DNA from: Nitrospirota bacterium
Lineage (GTDB): Bacteria; Nitrospirota; Thermodesulfovibrionia; Thermodesulfovibrionales; UBA6898
Length of the DNA: 64,000 nucleotides
Direction of reading: 5' to 3'
Assembly (NCBI GenBank): GCA_016214855.1
Contig: JACRMT010000010.1
Coordinates: 62,001-126,000, forward strand
Part shown: positions 44,850 to 55,100 of the stretch, piece by piece
Layout of the letters: each line of letters starts with the position of its first letter
Position numbering within the stretch: position 1 is the stretch's first letter
The notes under the pieces: model-generated
What the model saw: the letters and a program-made list of their open reading frames with translations, nothing else
The model's database searches: none
Told to the model about the DNA's origin: nothing
Program-made: the position numbers and the translations under genes

Positions 44850-46016
44850 ATGAACACACAAGATGAAGACAGGTTCATCAGGATTGCAAGGGGGCCAATC
44901 GAAACCCCGGTGTATCTGTTAGACGAAACTCTCATCGAAAGAAATATGAAGGTCTTGCGCTCTGTGAAAGAGCGCACGGGTTGCAAGGTCTTCCATGCAC
45001 TAAAAGCATATGCCTCTTTTGCCACCTTCCCGATGATGTCCGGTTATCTTGACGGCGTCTGTGCAAGCGGCCTGCATGAAGCGAGGCTTGGCCATGAAGA
45101 ATTCAAAAAGGAAGTGCATACATTCAGCGCGGCGTATCGGGATACCGAGTTCAGGACTATCCTGAAGTATTCAGACTCAGTCATATTCAACTCATTCTAT
45201 CAGCTTCAGAAATTCGGAAAGACTGCAAGGAAGAGCGGCGTCGAAATCGGCCTCAGGATAAATCCGGGTTATTCCGAGGTTGAAACGGAAATATATAACC
45301 CCTGCGCTCCCTATTCGAGATTGGGGATAGTGCACTCCCTGTTCAGACAGGAATTCCCCAGGCACAGAGGCATTGTCAACGGCCTGCACTTTCATGCCAT
45401 GTGCCAGCAGAATGCTGACGTGCTCGAAAGGATCTTGAAATCGTTTGAAAAGCTTTACGGGAAATACATCAGCGGTCTAAGATGGGTGAATTTTGGAGGC
45501 GGCCATCACATAACGCGGGATGATTACGACAGAGAACTTCTGATCAGGCTCATAAACGATTTCAAGAATAAGTACGGGGTTCAGGTATATCTCGAACCGG
45601 GCGAGGCCAGCGTTCACAATGCAGGCGTGCTGATCTCATCGGTTCTGGATATTGTAAAAAACAGGAAGGATGTCGCGATCATGGATACCTCAGCAGAAAC
45701 GCATATGCCGGATGTGCTGCTTATGCCTTACAGACCTCTCATACTTGGATCAGGCGATAAGAATGAAAAGGAATACCGATACCGGCTTGCGGGCCCGAGC
45801 TGTCTTGCGGGAGATGTTATCGGCGATTACTCCTTTGACAAGCCGCTGCAGCGGGGCGATAAGCTGGTCTTTTCTGACATGGCCCTGTACAGCATCGTGA
45901 AGAACACCACGTTTAATGGCATTAACCTGCCTGATATAGCGGTGCTCAGAAAGGGAGGGAGAATAGAAGTGGTCAGAAAGTTTGGATACAGGGATTACCG
46001 CAACAGGCAGTCATAA
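44850..46016 (+). CDS. nspC: Carboxynorspermidine/carboxyspermidine decarboxylase NspC
   Basis: A 388-residue PLP enzyme of the alanine-racemase-fold decarboxylases. The PLP lysine is in KVFHALKAYASFATFP. Other motifs are SGLHEARLG, GLRINPGYSEVET, RLGIVHSLF, HFHAMCQQNADVL, WVNFGGGHHITRDDYD and GPSCLAGDVIGDY. Together with the preceding synthase it forms the alternative polyamine route (spermidine or norspermidine) that does not need decarboxylated SAM. Confidence 0.93.
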   Translation: MNTQDEDRFIRIARGPIETPVYLLDETLIERNMKVLRSVKERTGCKVFHALKAYASFATFPMMSGYLDGVCASGLHEARLGHEEFKKEVHTFSAAYRDTEFRTILKYSDSVIFNSFYQLQKFGKTARKSGVEIGLRINPGYSEVETEIYNPCAPYSRLGIVHSLFRQEFPRHRGIVNGLHFHAMCQQNADVLERILKSFEKLYGKYISGLRWVNFGGGHHITRDDYDRELLIRLINDFKNKYGVQVYLEPGEASVHNAGVLISSVLDIVKNRKDVAIMDTSAETHMPDVLLMPYRPLILGSGDKNEKEYRYRLAGPSCLAGDVIGDYSFDKPLQRGDKLVFSDMALYSIVKNTTFNGINLPDIAVLRKGGRIEVVRKFGYRDYRNRQS

Positions 46017-46184
46017 TTGCATCCCAGCAAATAAGGCTTGAGACTGGCTATCTTGCCAATAAAGTCGAGTTCCGACAAAGTCAAAATCATTTTCCTTGAC
46101 CCGAGCTTACTTCTCACAGGAACATCTGATTAACGGCGCCTGTAACGCAATGTCAATAGACAAGGCCAGCACGTAAAGTCTATC

Positions 46185-46526
46185 TTATACCAGGGCTCCA
46201 ATTCCCTTGCGGTCAAGAATATTAAGCAGTTTCAACGACGGCCCGCCCGGATGTTTGTCGCCGATCTCCCATTTCTGAACCGTAGAGAGGCTGGTGTTGA
46301 GTATGGCTGCCAGCACCGCCTGGCTAATTTTATAACGTTGCCTCATCTTGCGTATCTGCTTAGGGTCGTAGTTGGGCACCGGTTCAAGACAGAGCGCTTC
46401 ATATGTTTGTAACGCCCTCTTGTCTATAAATCCAAGGTCGTGAAGGTCCTTTGCCGTTTCATGCACTTCTTCAAACAGTCTGTTTTTATGAGTCTTTTGT
46501 TTCACGGGTACCCAAACGTCGGGCAC
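46185..46526 (-). CDS. HigA/NadS-like helix-turn-helix regulator, orphan
   Basis: A 113-residue XRE-type protein. The helix-turn-helix is at about residues 55-105 (IRKMRQRYKISQAVLAAILN, then TSLSTVQKWEIGDKHPGGPS). The N-terminal helix (LFEEVHETAKDLHDLG) matches HigA/NadS antitoxins. No RelE/HigB toxin gene lies on either side, so it is an orphan antitoxin or a plain repressor. The start is GTG; 46526 and 46505 are both possible and neither has a clear ribosome-binding site. Confidence 0.75.
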   Translation of the reverse strand: MPDVWVPVKQKTHKNRLFEEVHETAKDLHDLGFIDKRALQTYEALCLEPVPNYDPKQIRKMRQRYKISQAVLAAILNTSLSTVQKWEIGDKHPGGPSLKLLNILDRKGIGALV

Positions 46527-46558
46527 AGCCAGGCCGAAATGACACGCTTAACGCTTCG

Positions 46559-47125
46559 CTAAATTTTACTCCCCAGTCCTGCCACTACTTCATTGACCGA
46601 CTCATTCAGCGCAGCGCTCAAACCTTTTGCAAGTCCTGCAGAATCCTGCGTATCGAGCTGCACCTTTTTCCGCTGTTCAAAGCGCTGTATTTCTTTGCCC
46701 TCAGCAGATAAAAGCACTGCATCGAATGCCAGTTCAGCATACGCGTCATCAACCCTTTCGAATCTCTTAAGGTTGATGGCAAGCACAAATGAGCCTTCAG
46801 CGGCAAAATTCGACGCCCTCACGTCCTGATACGCGACTGACAGTGAATCCCTGAAGATCTCTCTGACCATTTCAACAGGAGCGGAATCCCATTTCGCATA
46901 CCGGGATATATCAAGCTGATAGGGGGAAAGCCTGTGCGCGATATAAGGCTGCGCCAGATACCGGGGCGACTGGACCCTGAGCGTGATCATCGCCTGCTTT
47001 CTGGCCAGAGCCCTGTTCGTATCTGCAGGTATATGCAGACTGTATATCCTCGTCTCAGGCATGGAACATGCAGCCAATAAGATAATACCGAGCAGAACAA
47101 TACCTCTCCGCAGCATATTACTCAC
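46559..47125 (-). CDS. ABC-type transport auxiliary lipoprotein (PqiC/YmbA-like)
   Basis: A 188-residue lipoprotein with signal peptide LRRGIVLLGIILLAAC and lipobox Cys20. The body matches the ABC_trans_aux family (RVQSPRYLAQPYIAHRLSPY, KWDSAPVEMVREIFRDSL, LSAALNESVNEVVAGL). It works with MCE-domain lipid transporters at the outer membrane. It overlaps mlaD by eight bases and is the last gene of the mlaF-mlaD-lipoprotein unit. Confidence 0.85.
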   Translation of the reverse strand: MSNMLRRGIVLLGIILLAACSMPETRIYSLHIPADTNRALARKQAMITLRVQSPRYLAQPYIAHRLSPYQLDISRYAKWDSAPVEMVREIFRDSLSVAYQDVRASNFAAEGSFVLAINLKRFERVDDAYAELAFDAVLLSAEGKEIQRFEQRKKVQLDTQDSAGLAKGLSAALNESVNEVVAGLGSKI

Positions 47126-47993
47126 CCTTCCCTTCTTTATAGATGATACTCCAGGGTTTGCTCTTTATCTCGTGGATAAGATCCTGAAGCTCGTCAGTCG
47201 TCCGTGTCATGGAATTGAGCAGCGCATCAAGATTCTGTGACTGATGCTCAACTGCCCTGTCAACGGTCTTTGAAGACTTCTCGATGCTCGAAAGCATGCC
47301 TTCGGCCTTGTCAAGGGCTTCACGGGCCTTCTTCAGCACCTGTGTAAACTCACCCTTATTGTTCTTCACAAGACCTTCGAGCTCATCAAGCACTCTTGAA
47401 AGCCTGTCCGCTGTGGTCCTGATGTCAGCGGTCATTTTATCGATATTGGCCGTTGCCGAAACGATCGCCTTATCGGTATTTTTAAGCAGGGATTCAACCT
47501 GCTTTACGTTCTGGGGGCTGAAAACCTTGTTCACGTCTTGGATAAGATTATCGAGTGATTTTGATAGACCTTCGACCTTTGCCATGATGATACCGAAATC
47601 AACAACCTCTTCTGACGGTATCACATCGCCGACCTTGATCCGTTCATTGACCGTATCATTGACAGAAAGCAGCAGATAAATATCGCCGACAAATCCGACC
47701 TGCGTTACAGACGCCTTGGTGCCCTTGTAGATCGGCTTGCCCTGTTTGATGCCGATCTCGACAACAACGGACTCCCCGGCTCCCTGCGGCTCTTTGACAC
47801 TGACCACCCTGCCGACCCGCACACCGCCCAACTTGACCTGCGCACCCGGCTCAAGACCTGCAGCATTCTTCACCCTGATATAGTAGGTGTCGAACTTGTC
47901 AAGGAACTGTGAGCCGCCGATAAGGATTATCAACGCGGTAAGCAGGAACATGGATACGACGATGATCAGTCCGGCCTTAATCTCTTCTCTCAA
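47118..47993 (-). CDS. mlaD: MCE-domain lipid transport protein MlaD
   Basis: A protein of about 291 residues. An N-terminal membrane helix (LIIVVSMFLLTALIILIGG) is followed by the MCE domain (about 32-110; GLEPGAQVKLGGVRVGRVVS) and a long helical/coiled-coil tail (about 140-285). It is a periplasmic substrate-binding ring that ferries phospholipids. The start is taken as TTG at 47993 because GAGGGGGGC lies six bases upstream; ATGs at 48020 and 48011 have no such site. The MlaE permease is encoded separately at 55.6 kb. Confidence 0.85.
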   Translation of the reverse strand: MREEIKAGLIIVVSMFLLTALIILIGGSQFLDKFDTYYIRVKNAAGLEPGAQVKLGGVRVGRVVSVKEPQGAGESVVVEIGIKQGKPIYKGTKASVTQVGFVGDIYLLLSVNDTVNERIKVGDVIPSEEVVDFGIIMAKVEGLSKSLDNLIQDVNKVFSPQNVKQVESLLKNTDKAIVSATANIDKMTADIRTTADRLSRVLDELEGLVKNNKGEFTQVLKKAREALDKAEGMLSSIEKSSKTVDRAVEHQSQNLDALLNSMTRTTDELQDLIHEIKSKPWSIIYKEGKGE

Positions 47994-48088
47994 AACGCCC
48001 CCCTCTTCCATAATTGCCATGCAGTAAAATCATATCGCTTTGCAGGGCTTTGCCGACCGGTGCCCCGGTCATGCATATCCCGCAACTT

Positions 48089-48877
48089 TCAATCCCCGGC
48101 GATCATCCTGAAATAATCTTCCGGCGAGTATTCTTCCTCTTCCCACCTTCTCTCAAGGAACTGTCTGATACGGGGATTATCCGAAGCCTTCAGCTCCTCA
48201 AGCGGGCCAAAGAACAGCACCTGGCCCTTGTCGAGCATGATAACATAATCGGCAATTGCAAAAACACTGGGCAGCTCATGGGTCACCACCACGATCGTCA
48301 TCCGGAAGGCCTTCTGCAGTTTCAGGATCAGATCATCAAGACCTGCAGCAGTGACCGGATCGAGGCCGGCAGAAGGTTCGTCAAAAAAGAGCATCTCCGG
48401 ATCGAGCGCCAGTGCCCGTGCAAGCCCTGCCCGCTTCTTCATGCCGCCGGAGAGCTGGGATGGATAAAAATGGTCGAAGCCTGAAAGTCCGACCAGATCA
48501 AGCTTCATGCGCACCATGATCTGGATCGTGGCATCGTTTATTTTGGTATGCTCACTGATCGGCAGGGCAACGTTTTCAGCAATGGTCATGGAGTTCAGAA
48601 GCGCAGCCCCCTGAAACAGCACGCCCATCTTCCTCCTCACCTCATCCATCTCCGGATCGGTCAGGGCAGTAATCTCCCTGCCGCCGATGCTGATGCTGCC
48701 CTCAGAAGGCTTGAGCAGACCGATGAGATGTTTCAGAAGCGTGCTCTTGCCGCAGCCGCTGCCGCCGAGGATGACCGTGGTCTTTCCCTTCGGGATGGCA
48801 AAGGTGAGGCCTTTCAGCACCTCCCGATCGCCGTACCGTGTTCTGAGCCCTGTCACCTCTATGGCAGATTCAAGCAT
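48089..48877 (-). CDS. mlaF: Lipid-transport ABC ATPase MlaF
   Basis: A 262-residue ATPase from the ATG at 48877. Walker A is GGSGCGKST, the signature is LSGGMKKRAGLARALALDPE, Walker B is MLFFDEPSAGLDP, and the H-loop follows in VVVTHELPS. GVLFQGAALLNSMTIAENVA is typical of MlaF. The start at ATG 48877 is preferred to the TTG at 48883. A perfect TATAAT ends eight bases before it. It powers MlaE/MlaD lipid movement between the membranes. Confidence 0.92.
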   Translation of the reverse strand: MLESAIEVTGLRTRYGDREVLKGLTFAIPKGKTTVILGGSGCGKSTLLKHLIGLLKPSEGSISIGGREITALTDPEMDEVRRKMGVLFQGAALLNSMTIAENVALPISEHTKINDATIQIMVRMKLDLVGLSGFDHFYPSQLSGGMKKRAGLARALALDPEMLFFDEPSAGLDPVTAAGLDDLILKLQKAFRMTIVVVTHELPSVFAIADYVIMLDKGQVLFFGPLEELKASDNPRIRQFLERRWEEEEYSPEDYFRMIAGD

Positions 48878-48884
48878 TGGCAAA

Positions 48885-48890
48885 ATTATA
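48885..48890 (-). promoter_or_regulatory. -10 box directly upstream of mlaF
   Basis: TATAAT on the minus strand (48890 to 48885), with seven bases to the ATG at 48877. The expected transcription start is at or one base before the ATG. There is no Shine-Dalgarno and no good -35, so this is a candidate leaderless start. Confidence 0.4.
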
Positions 48891-48971
48891 CCTTATTACG
48901 AATTTGCGAAGATAGTTGGTCTGACTGCCGCACTCGCAGCAGAAACGGTATTATCTGCAACCCGCGGCTGC

Positions 48972-50039
48972 TTAGGAATACATCAGTTTTCGTTCCAGAT
49001 CAGTGGACCGGGATATGCGCTTTGCCTCTTCAAGCGAGATCACATCGTCTCTGCAGAGCTGAACAAGATGCTGGTCCAGGCTCTGCATGTGATACTCGTC
49101 ACGTCCCTTTTCGATGTGATGCTCGATCTCGTCAAGATGGTTGTCCCGAATGCAGGCCTTGATGGTATTGGTGGCTGACATGATCTCAAGCACCGGGATG
49201 AGACCTTCATCAGTCTTGTTCCTGACAAGACGAATTGAGATGGTCGCAACGATGATATCGGCAAGCCGGTGCCGCACATTTTCCTGCATATCAGGCGGAA
49301 AATAACCGACGATCCGGTTGATGGTTGAGGCTGCATTAAGGGTATGGAGCGTAGAGAAAACAAGGTGACCGGTCTCTGCCGCCTTGATGCAGGAGTCGAT
49401 GGTGTCCAGATCGCGCATCTCGCCGACCATGATGACATCGGGATTCATACGCATTGCAGCCCTGACCGCACCGCTGAAATTGTCGGTATCGATGCCGACC
49501 TCCCGCTGAATAATACAGCTCTTGCTTGACGTAAAGAGAAACTCGATCGGGTCTTCTATGGTGATGATATTGTACTGAAAATTGTCATTGATAAATTTGA
49601 TCATCGAAGCCAGCGTGGTTGATTTGCCGTTGCCCGTAGGCCCGGTCACCAGCACCAGCCCGTTGGGGGACTGGGAGATCTTTCCGAGCACCGGTGGGAG
49701 CTTCAGCTCTTCAAACGATGCGATACTGTGCGGAATGGTCCTCATGACCACGCCGATATTGCCCCGCTGGCGGAAGATGCTGACCCTGAATCTGCCGACG
49801 TTTTCGAGTGTATAGGAGGTATCGAATTCTTTCATGTCCTCGGGAAGCTTCCGGTTATGCTGCTCCATAACCGTAGAGGCCACAAACTCGGTGTCCCTGT
49901 TCGTCAGACTGCTGAGCTTTGACCGTATGAGATGGCCGCGGGCCCTGAACATCGGCGGGTCCCCCACCTCGAAATGGATATCCGAGACCTTCTTGTCAAA
50001 AGCGATCTGCAGTATCTGCGCTAATGTTGAACTGTCCAT
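48972..50039 (-). CDS. pilT: Type IV pilus retraction ATPase PilT
   Basis: A 355-residue hexameric ATPase. An N-terminal PAS-like domain (VSDIHFEVGDPPMFRARG) is followed by the motor domain with Walker A TGPTGNGKSTT, Asp box TIEDPIEFLF, Walker B DVIMVGEMRD and His box HLVFSTLHT. It drives pilus retraction; PilU is an alternative. It follows the DUF4388 gene by 43 bases. No pilin or assembly ATPase is in the window, apart from the isolated GspE-N-type protein at 5.8 kb. Confidence 0.9.
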   Translation of the reverse strand: MDSSTLAQILQIAFDKKVSDIHFEVGDPPMFRARGHLIRSKLSSLTNRDTEFVASTVMEQHNRKLPEDMKEFDTSYTLENVGRFRVSIFRQRGNIGVVMRTIPHSIASFEELKLPPVLGKISQSPNGLVLVTGPTGNGKSTTLASMIKFINDNFQYNIITIEDPIEFLFTSSKSCIIQREVGIDTDNFSGAVRAAMRMNPDVIMVGEMRDLDTIDSCIKAAETGHLVFSTLHTLNAASTINRIVGYFPPDMQENVRHRLADIIVATISIRLVRNKTDEGLIPVLEIMSATNTIKACIRDNHLDEIEHHIEKGRDEYHMQSLDQHLVQLCRDDVISLEEAKRISRSTDLERKLMYS

Positions 50040-50082
50040 TTTTCATTCCTCTCCGGATTCTGCCGTGATCAGACGGGCAGAT

Positions 50083-51894
50083 CTATTTTTTTGTTGTCTT
50101 CAATATCTGCTGACGATAACTTGTATTTTCCAGGATCAAACCGGCCTCCACGGCAAGGACTTCGAAGGCCTCAGTAAAGGCAGACGCTACCTCTTTCTGT
50201 CCAAAATCAGCATAGATCAGGACCTTGACCTGACCGCTTACCTTCAACGGCAGGACAAAGACCTTCCGGTTACGGGGCTCTCCGATCTTCTGGAAGATTT
50301 GGCCATGCAGCACCTCATCATCGCTTTCGCCATAATAGGCCTGTCCGGACTCGACGACATCGTCAAAAACAGAGTATTTCCCCAAAGGAACTGCAAGCTG
50401 CGGATTCAGATCCTCTGTTGACGAACTTTCATGTGCAGGGATCAACGTCTTCTTTACCGCAAGACCAGGACCTTCCACAAAAAAAAGGACAGAGCGCTCA
50501 AAGGCTGAAGAGACCGTCTCAAAAAGAAGAGAGGAGACCTCATCCAGGTCTTCCAACAGACGAAGAGCAGCGGTCTTCTCTTTCAGTGCGCTCAGCATCT
50601 CTGTTGCTGAAGAGGCATTGGGATCGATAAGAATGCACCTCGCCGCATTCCGGAATGCCTCAAGGAACATGATCATGTCGGCAATAAAGGTCTCCCTGGC
50701 AACCATGCGGTCGGGTTTAGGAAATATCGTCCTTACACCTTCACCGAGGCAATGCAGGGCATATTGGTAAGAGCCGGGAGGCAAGAGCTGAACAAATGAT
50801 ATATGCGGATGGATGCTTCGTATAAGAAGCCTGCCTGCGGTCATATCTGTTTCAGACAAGCCGGCGGCTGCCTCATCAGGTGCGTCAAAAACCAGGACCG
50901 GCTGAATGCTCATCTTGTAACACTGCTCGATAACACGTTCAATGTCAGTCTCCTGACTTACCCCGAATATGCTGATGCCGTCATTTTTGCATACGGTCAT
51001 CAGCGAATGGGTAAGCAGTTCATCTCCGCTGAAGAGGATTACGGCCATGGCATGACGATTCTGCCGGCCGGTCCCTTCATAATAGGATCCGCTGTCCGTG
51101 GCATCTTTCAGAAAAACAACCAGCTTCTCCTGCTCTTCAGCCGGAAAATCGTTCAGGATCCTGCGGATTATCCTGCGATGAATAGTTACCGGATCGAACT
51201 CCTCGGAAACAACGACCTTGACCGGGATCCTGTTTTCCAGCTGATCAAGGTCAGCAAGACCGAGGATATCGGCAGTGATTACCGGCTTATTCGAAGCAGG
51301 ATCAGAAGAAGATGAAGAAGGAAGGACCTCGGCGTACAGGTCCTCATCGGTCGGCACTGCGGCACCGGACATGCGGTCCCGCTCCCGTTCATCAAAAACA
51401 CGCAGGGCATCCATCAATACCATCTGGGCGTCAAAACTCTGCTCCTGCTCCATCTCTCCGGGATGATATCTGCAGTCAGCCGAAACAGCAATGGCATCTG
51501 CATCAAAGGTAAAGGTTCCTTCTTTCCAGCTGATCAGTTCTACCACGGTGATCTCGATCAGTTTCTTGAGCGCCTTGAAGGCAGCATCGTCCTTGAGTCT
51601 GCCGAGCTGCTTCAATGTACTGACCAGAGGGCTGCGATTGACGCCTGCTTTCTTCTGCGTATCAAGGGCGAATTGCAGATCTTCAGAAGTTATGGCCTTC
51701 ATGCCGACAAGGACCGAGCCGATCCGGACACGGCTGCTCAGATGATTCGCACCGACAATGTATCCGTTGCTGAAAATGATCCGGCTTTCACCCTTGCTTC
51801 CTGCAACGGATAAATTGCCGGACTGTCTTGTGGTATGAATCAGCTGAATAATATCTGTGATATGTAACTGTGCCAGGTCTCCGGTCAATGCCAT
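50083..51894 (-). CDS. DUF4388 (PATAN) protein with GAF-like C-terminus
   Basis: A 603-residue protein. Residues about 1-140 are a DUF4388/PATAN domain (LTGDLAQLHITDIIQLIHTT, RQSGNLSVAG), often found in motility and gliding regulators. Residues about 280-400 look like a receiver-type fold (AVILFSGDELLTHSLMTVCK) without clear phospho-site residues. Residues about 440-595 look GAF-like (FFVEGPGLAVKKTLIPAH, VFVLPLKVSGQVKVLIYADF). It precedes pilT on the same strand, so a role in pilus-based motility control is likely. Confidence 0.75.
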   Translation of the reverse strand: MALTGDLAQLHITDIIQLIHTTRQSGNLSVAGSKGESRIIFSNGYIVGANHLSSRVRIGSVLVGMKAITSEDLQFALDTQKKAGVNRSPLVSTLKQLGRLKDDAAFKALKKLIEITVVELISWKEGTFTFDADAIAVSADCRYHPGEMEQEQSFDAQMVLMDALRVFDERERDRMSGAAVPTDEDLYAEVLPSSSSSDPASNKPVITADILGLADLDQLENRIPVKVVVSEEFDPVTIHRRIIRRILNDFPAEEQEKLVVFLKDATDSGSYYEGTGRQNRHAMAVILFSGDELLTHSLMTVCKNDGISIFGVSQETDIERVIEQCYKMSIQPVLVFDAPDEAAAGLSETDMTAGRLLIRSIHPHISFVQLLPPGSYQYALHCLGEGVRTIFPKPDRMVARETFIADMIMFLEAFRNAARCILIDPNASSATEMLSALKEKTAALRLLEDLDEVSSLLFETVSSAFERSVLFFVEGPGLAVKKTLIPAHESSSTEDLNPQLAVPLGKYSVFDDVVESGQAYYGESDDEVLHGQIFQKIGEPRNRKVFVLPLKVSGQVKVLIYADFGQKEVASAFTEAFEVLAVEAGLILENTSYRQQILKTTKK

Positions 51895-52005
51895 ACAAGT
51901 CTCTCTGTTACCAGGTTTTCAGATTTACACGTATCTAAGAATAGCACAAGAGAGAGTCAACGGCCAATGCCTCACGCGCAGGAGAGGTCAAGCTATTGGC
52001 ATATA

Positions 52006-52082
52006 GCCTGAGCCGCAGTTTGGCAATAAAAAAATCGTTTGCAAATAGGCCACCGTTTCCTTAGAATAAGCACGGCTCAGGC
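52006..52082 (+). repeat. Inverted repeat in the leader of the cytochrome gene
   Basis: GCCTGAGCCG (52006-52015) and CGGCTCAGGC (52073-52082) are perfect 10-bp complements separated by 57 bases, about 60 bases before the ATG at 52143. Weaker complementarity continues on the outer flanks. In RNA it would form a long stem in the 5' leader; it could also be a protein-binding site. The ~250-base gap holds no other recognisable feature. Confidence 0.5.
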
Positions 52083-52142
52083 AGTATATCATATTGTTTT
52101 TTATAGATTTATTAAGAATCTTAATATCGGGGGACAAATGCC

Positions 52143-55100
52143 ATGAAATCCGGGGACAGCTGTTTTTCCGCCTTAACTGAATTAATCAAGTATTCCTGTC
52201 ACACTGCTGCAGCGCTATTCTTTTTTATTGTCACCGTCTCGTTTACGACAGCAGCATACGGCGCAAATACGACAAGTGTCGGCACAGTAACCGCAGAGGC
52301 AGTGGGGACCACAGCCATCAGGGTATTCATGCCCTATACCGGAGATGACAATGCCAACAATACCTATACCGTTGATTACAAGACATGCGCAGCCTCGACA
52401 TGGACAAACTGGGTGACAAACGCAGCACACAGTGCATCGCCCTATACGACTGCCATAAGCGGACTGATCAATAATCAGTGTTACACGGTAAGGACAACGT
52501 ACACGGATAGTGACGGCATAAACGGAAGCAATCCCCAGACGATCCAGATCTCGGCCGGCTGGGACCTCACACTGCTGCATAACAGCAACCGTTTCCCCGG
52601 GACAACAAAATGGTCAGGCGACTGGGGTACGCCGACAGGCCAGTACGGCCAGATAGACTGTGAAACCTGTCATACCAGGACAACTGCCAACATAAAACGG
52701 GTAAAGGACGCGGTAATTACAGCTCCGAATGCCCCTGCGCAGCGTTTCTCTGCAGAAACAGCGGGGCAGGCCCCGGTATTTCAGAGCACTACAACGCCAA
52801 ACGGTTTTGGTGATGATACCGCAGGCCATGCAACATCACAGAAGATATGCGAAGTCTGCCACAGCGCAACCAGCTATCACCGCTATAACACATCAGGCCA
52901 GACGAATCTTGACCATAATAATAATACGGACTGCATCACCTGCCATCCCCATAGCCTCGGCTTTAAGGATGCTTCAGCCTGCAACAGCTGCCATGGAGCT
53001 CCTCCCGGCAGCGGCACCGATACAAACGCACCTGCTGTATATGCTGCATCGCACGCCAGGCACTATAATGCCGTTTCAGGGGGCCTGCCTTCCAGCTACA
53101 CATCTGTGGCAAACCGTTCGACAGCAGCCGGTTATGTCTTTGACTGCGGTATCTGTCACAGCAACAATAATTCTGACCATCTTGCAAACCAGGATGGAAC
53201 TGTTGACCTGAAACTGCCAACGGGAGGAACGTATGCACCGGGGTCTTATACAGGCGGGGATAACCCCTTGCCTCCGGGTTCGGTCACTTTTAAGAACTCA
53301 AACGGCACCTGCTCGAACGTGTACTGTCACGGAAATTATCCCGGCAGCGGCAAAAACGCAACGCCTACCTGGGGAAGTGCTGCCAGCAGCGCCTGCGGAA
53401 CGTGCCACAACGGATCGAACTCTGTTTCTCCCACCAGTGGTTCTCATTTCGTTCACGCAGGCAGCGGGGAGCATGACTACGCATGTACCATGTGCCACAA
53501 GGGGATCATTGGCGGCACGGGACCATCTGGCTACACGGTCAATGACAAAGCAAAACATGCCAACGGCTCTATCGAATGGAGCTTTGACCCGGCTGATATG
53601 AGGGTTAACAACGGCTCAGCCGCCTATAGCATTGCAAGCGGGACAGTATCTCCTTCAGACGGGACAATACGCACATACGGCACCTGTAACAATCTCTATT
53701 GCCACAGTATCGTGCAGACATCTACCGGCGGGGCGCTCACGCCGAATTCTGCCGACTACAAACCTCCGGTATGGGGCAGCACCTCTGTCTGCAACAGCTG
53801 CCATGACACAGGCCCAGGGGTTCATTACTATAACAACCCTGCTCCTGCGGGTGCGCCATGGATCAGCAGCGGTTCACATTCAAAGCATCTTTCCTACATA
53901 TTCACCGTTACCACGACGATCGCACCTGGCGACTGGATCGATAAATGTGCCGTCTGTCACAGCACCGGAAACGGAAGTCTTGATCCGAATTATTGTACAA
54001 AGTGTCATAACGGCTATCCTGACCCATCGCACGCAAACGGTGTCATCAATGTCCGTTTTGCCGATCTCTTCGGAGGCGTGGCTGCTACATACAATGATCC
54101 GACAGGGGCACCGGCAAACGGTTTTACCAACTGCTCAAACACCTATTGCCACAGTGACGGCACATCAATTTCGACCGGCACTATCCCGGTAAATATCTCG
54201 CCAACCTGGGGAGCAGGAGCTCAGGCCTGCGACAGCTGCCATAGCGGAGGCACCGTGACCGGTCCTTCATATGCTAACGGGACCCCGAAAAAGAACAGCC
54301 ATAATAAACATGTAGTTGAAAGCGGCTACGCATGTGTTGATTGTCATGACCTGACCGTGGACGCTTCCAACAATATCCCGAGTTTTGGATTGGTATATCA
54401 TCTGAACAAGGCATACAATGTACGAGGCGCTAAAATAGCCGGCTATACCTTTGCTGCTAACGGCGGCACCTGCTCGACTCAGTGCCATAGTGATGGCAAG
54501 GGCAATTACACTGCCCCCGCCTGGGGCGGTCTTCCTATGGGCTGCAATAGCTGCCACGGCTTTGCGCCTAACAGCGGGGCCCACGCTTCACACATACAGA
54601 ATGCCGGTCTGCTTTCGCAGATCTATGGAAGCACTGAAGTGGTATCAAATGCAGCGAGCTATGCGTTTGGCTGCGGCAACTGCCACCCCACTAATGTTGC
54701 AAATCACGGCAACGGCATCGTTGATCTGAGCCTGAACCCTGCTGATGGCGGTACTCTGAAGAGCAGAAATTCCGGGCCTTCGGTCAGCGGCGCAGGTGCT
54801 GCCCTTCAATGCAACGGGATCTACTGCCACAGCAACGGCATGGCGTCTCCGACCTTTGTTCAGACGCCGCAGTGGGGCAGCACGTTCACGGCAGGGGCCT
54901 GCAGCGGCTGTCATGGCAACTCACCCAATAGCGCAGGGCAGCCTGCCGGATCTCCGGCGCACGGCCTGCATGTGGTCGGCATACATTTCGACAATATCTA
55001 TAACGGCACAAGCGGGCTGGCTGCTGCCGGCACACCAGTTTCAGCCAGCCATGGCAGTGCAGCCTCATCAACAACGATCAACTGCAATATATGTCACTAT

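Noticed and set aside
45995-46117. Short minus-strand ORF (starts VRSKLGSRKMILTLSELDFI) overlapping the end of nspC
   Set aside because: It has only a GTG start, no ribosome-binding site and overlaps nspC antisense. It could be a decayed repeat remnant, but support is too weak.
51895-52142. GEMM (c-di-GMP) riboswitch upstream of the cytochrome gene
   Set aside because: Such cytochromes often have one, but I could not find the GEMM core sequences; only an inverted repeat is visible.
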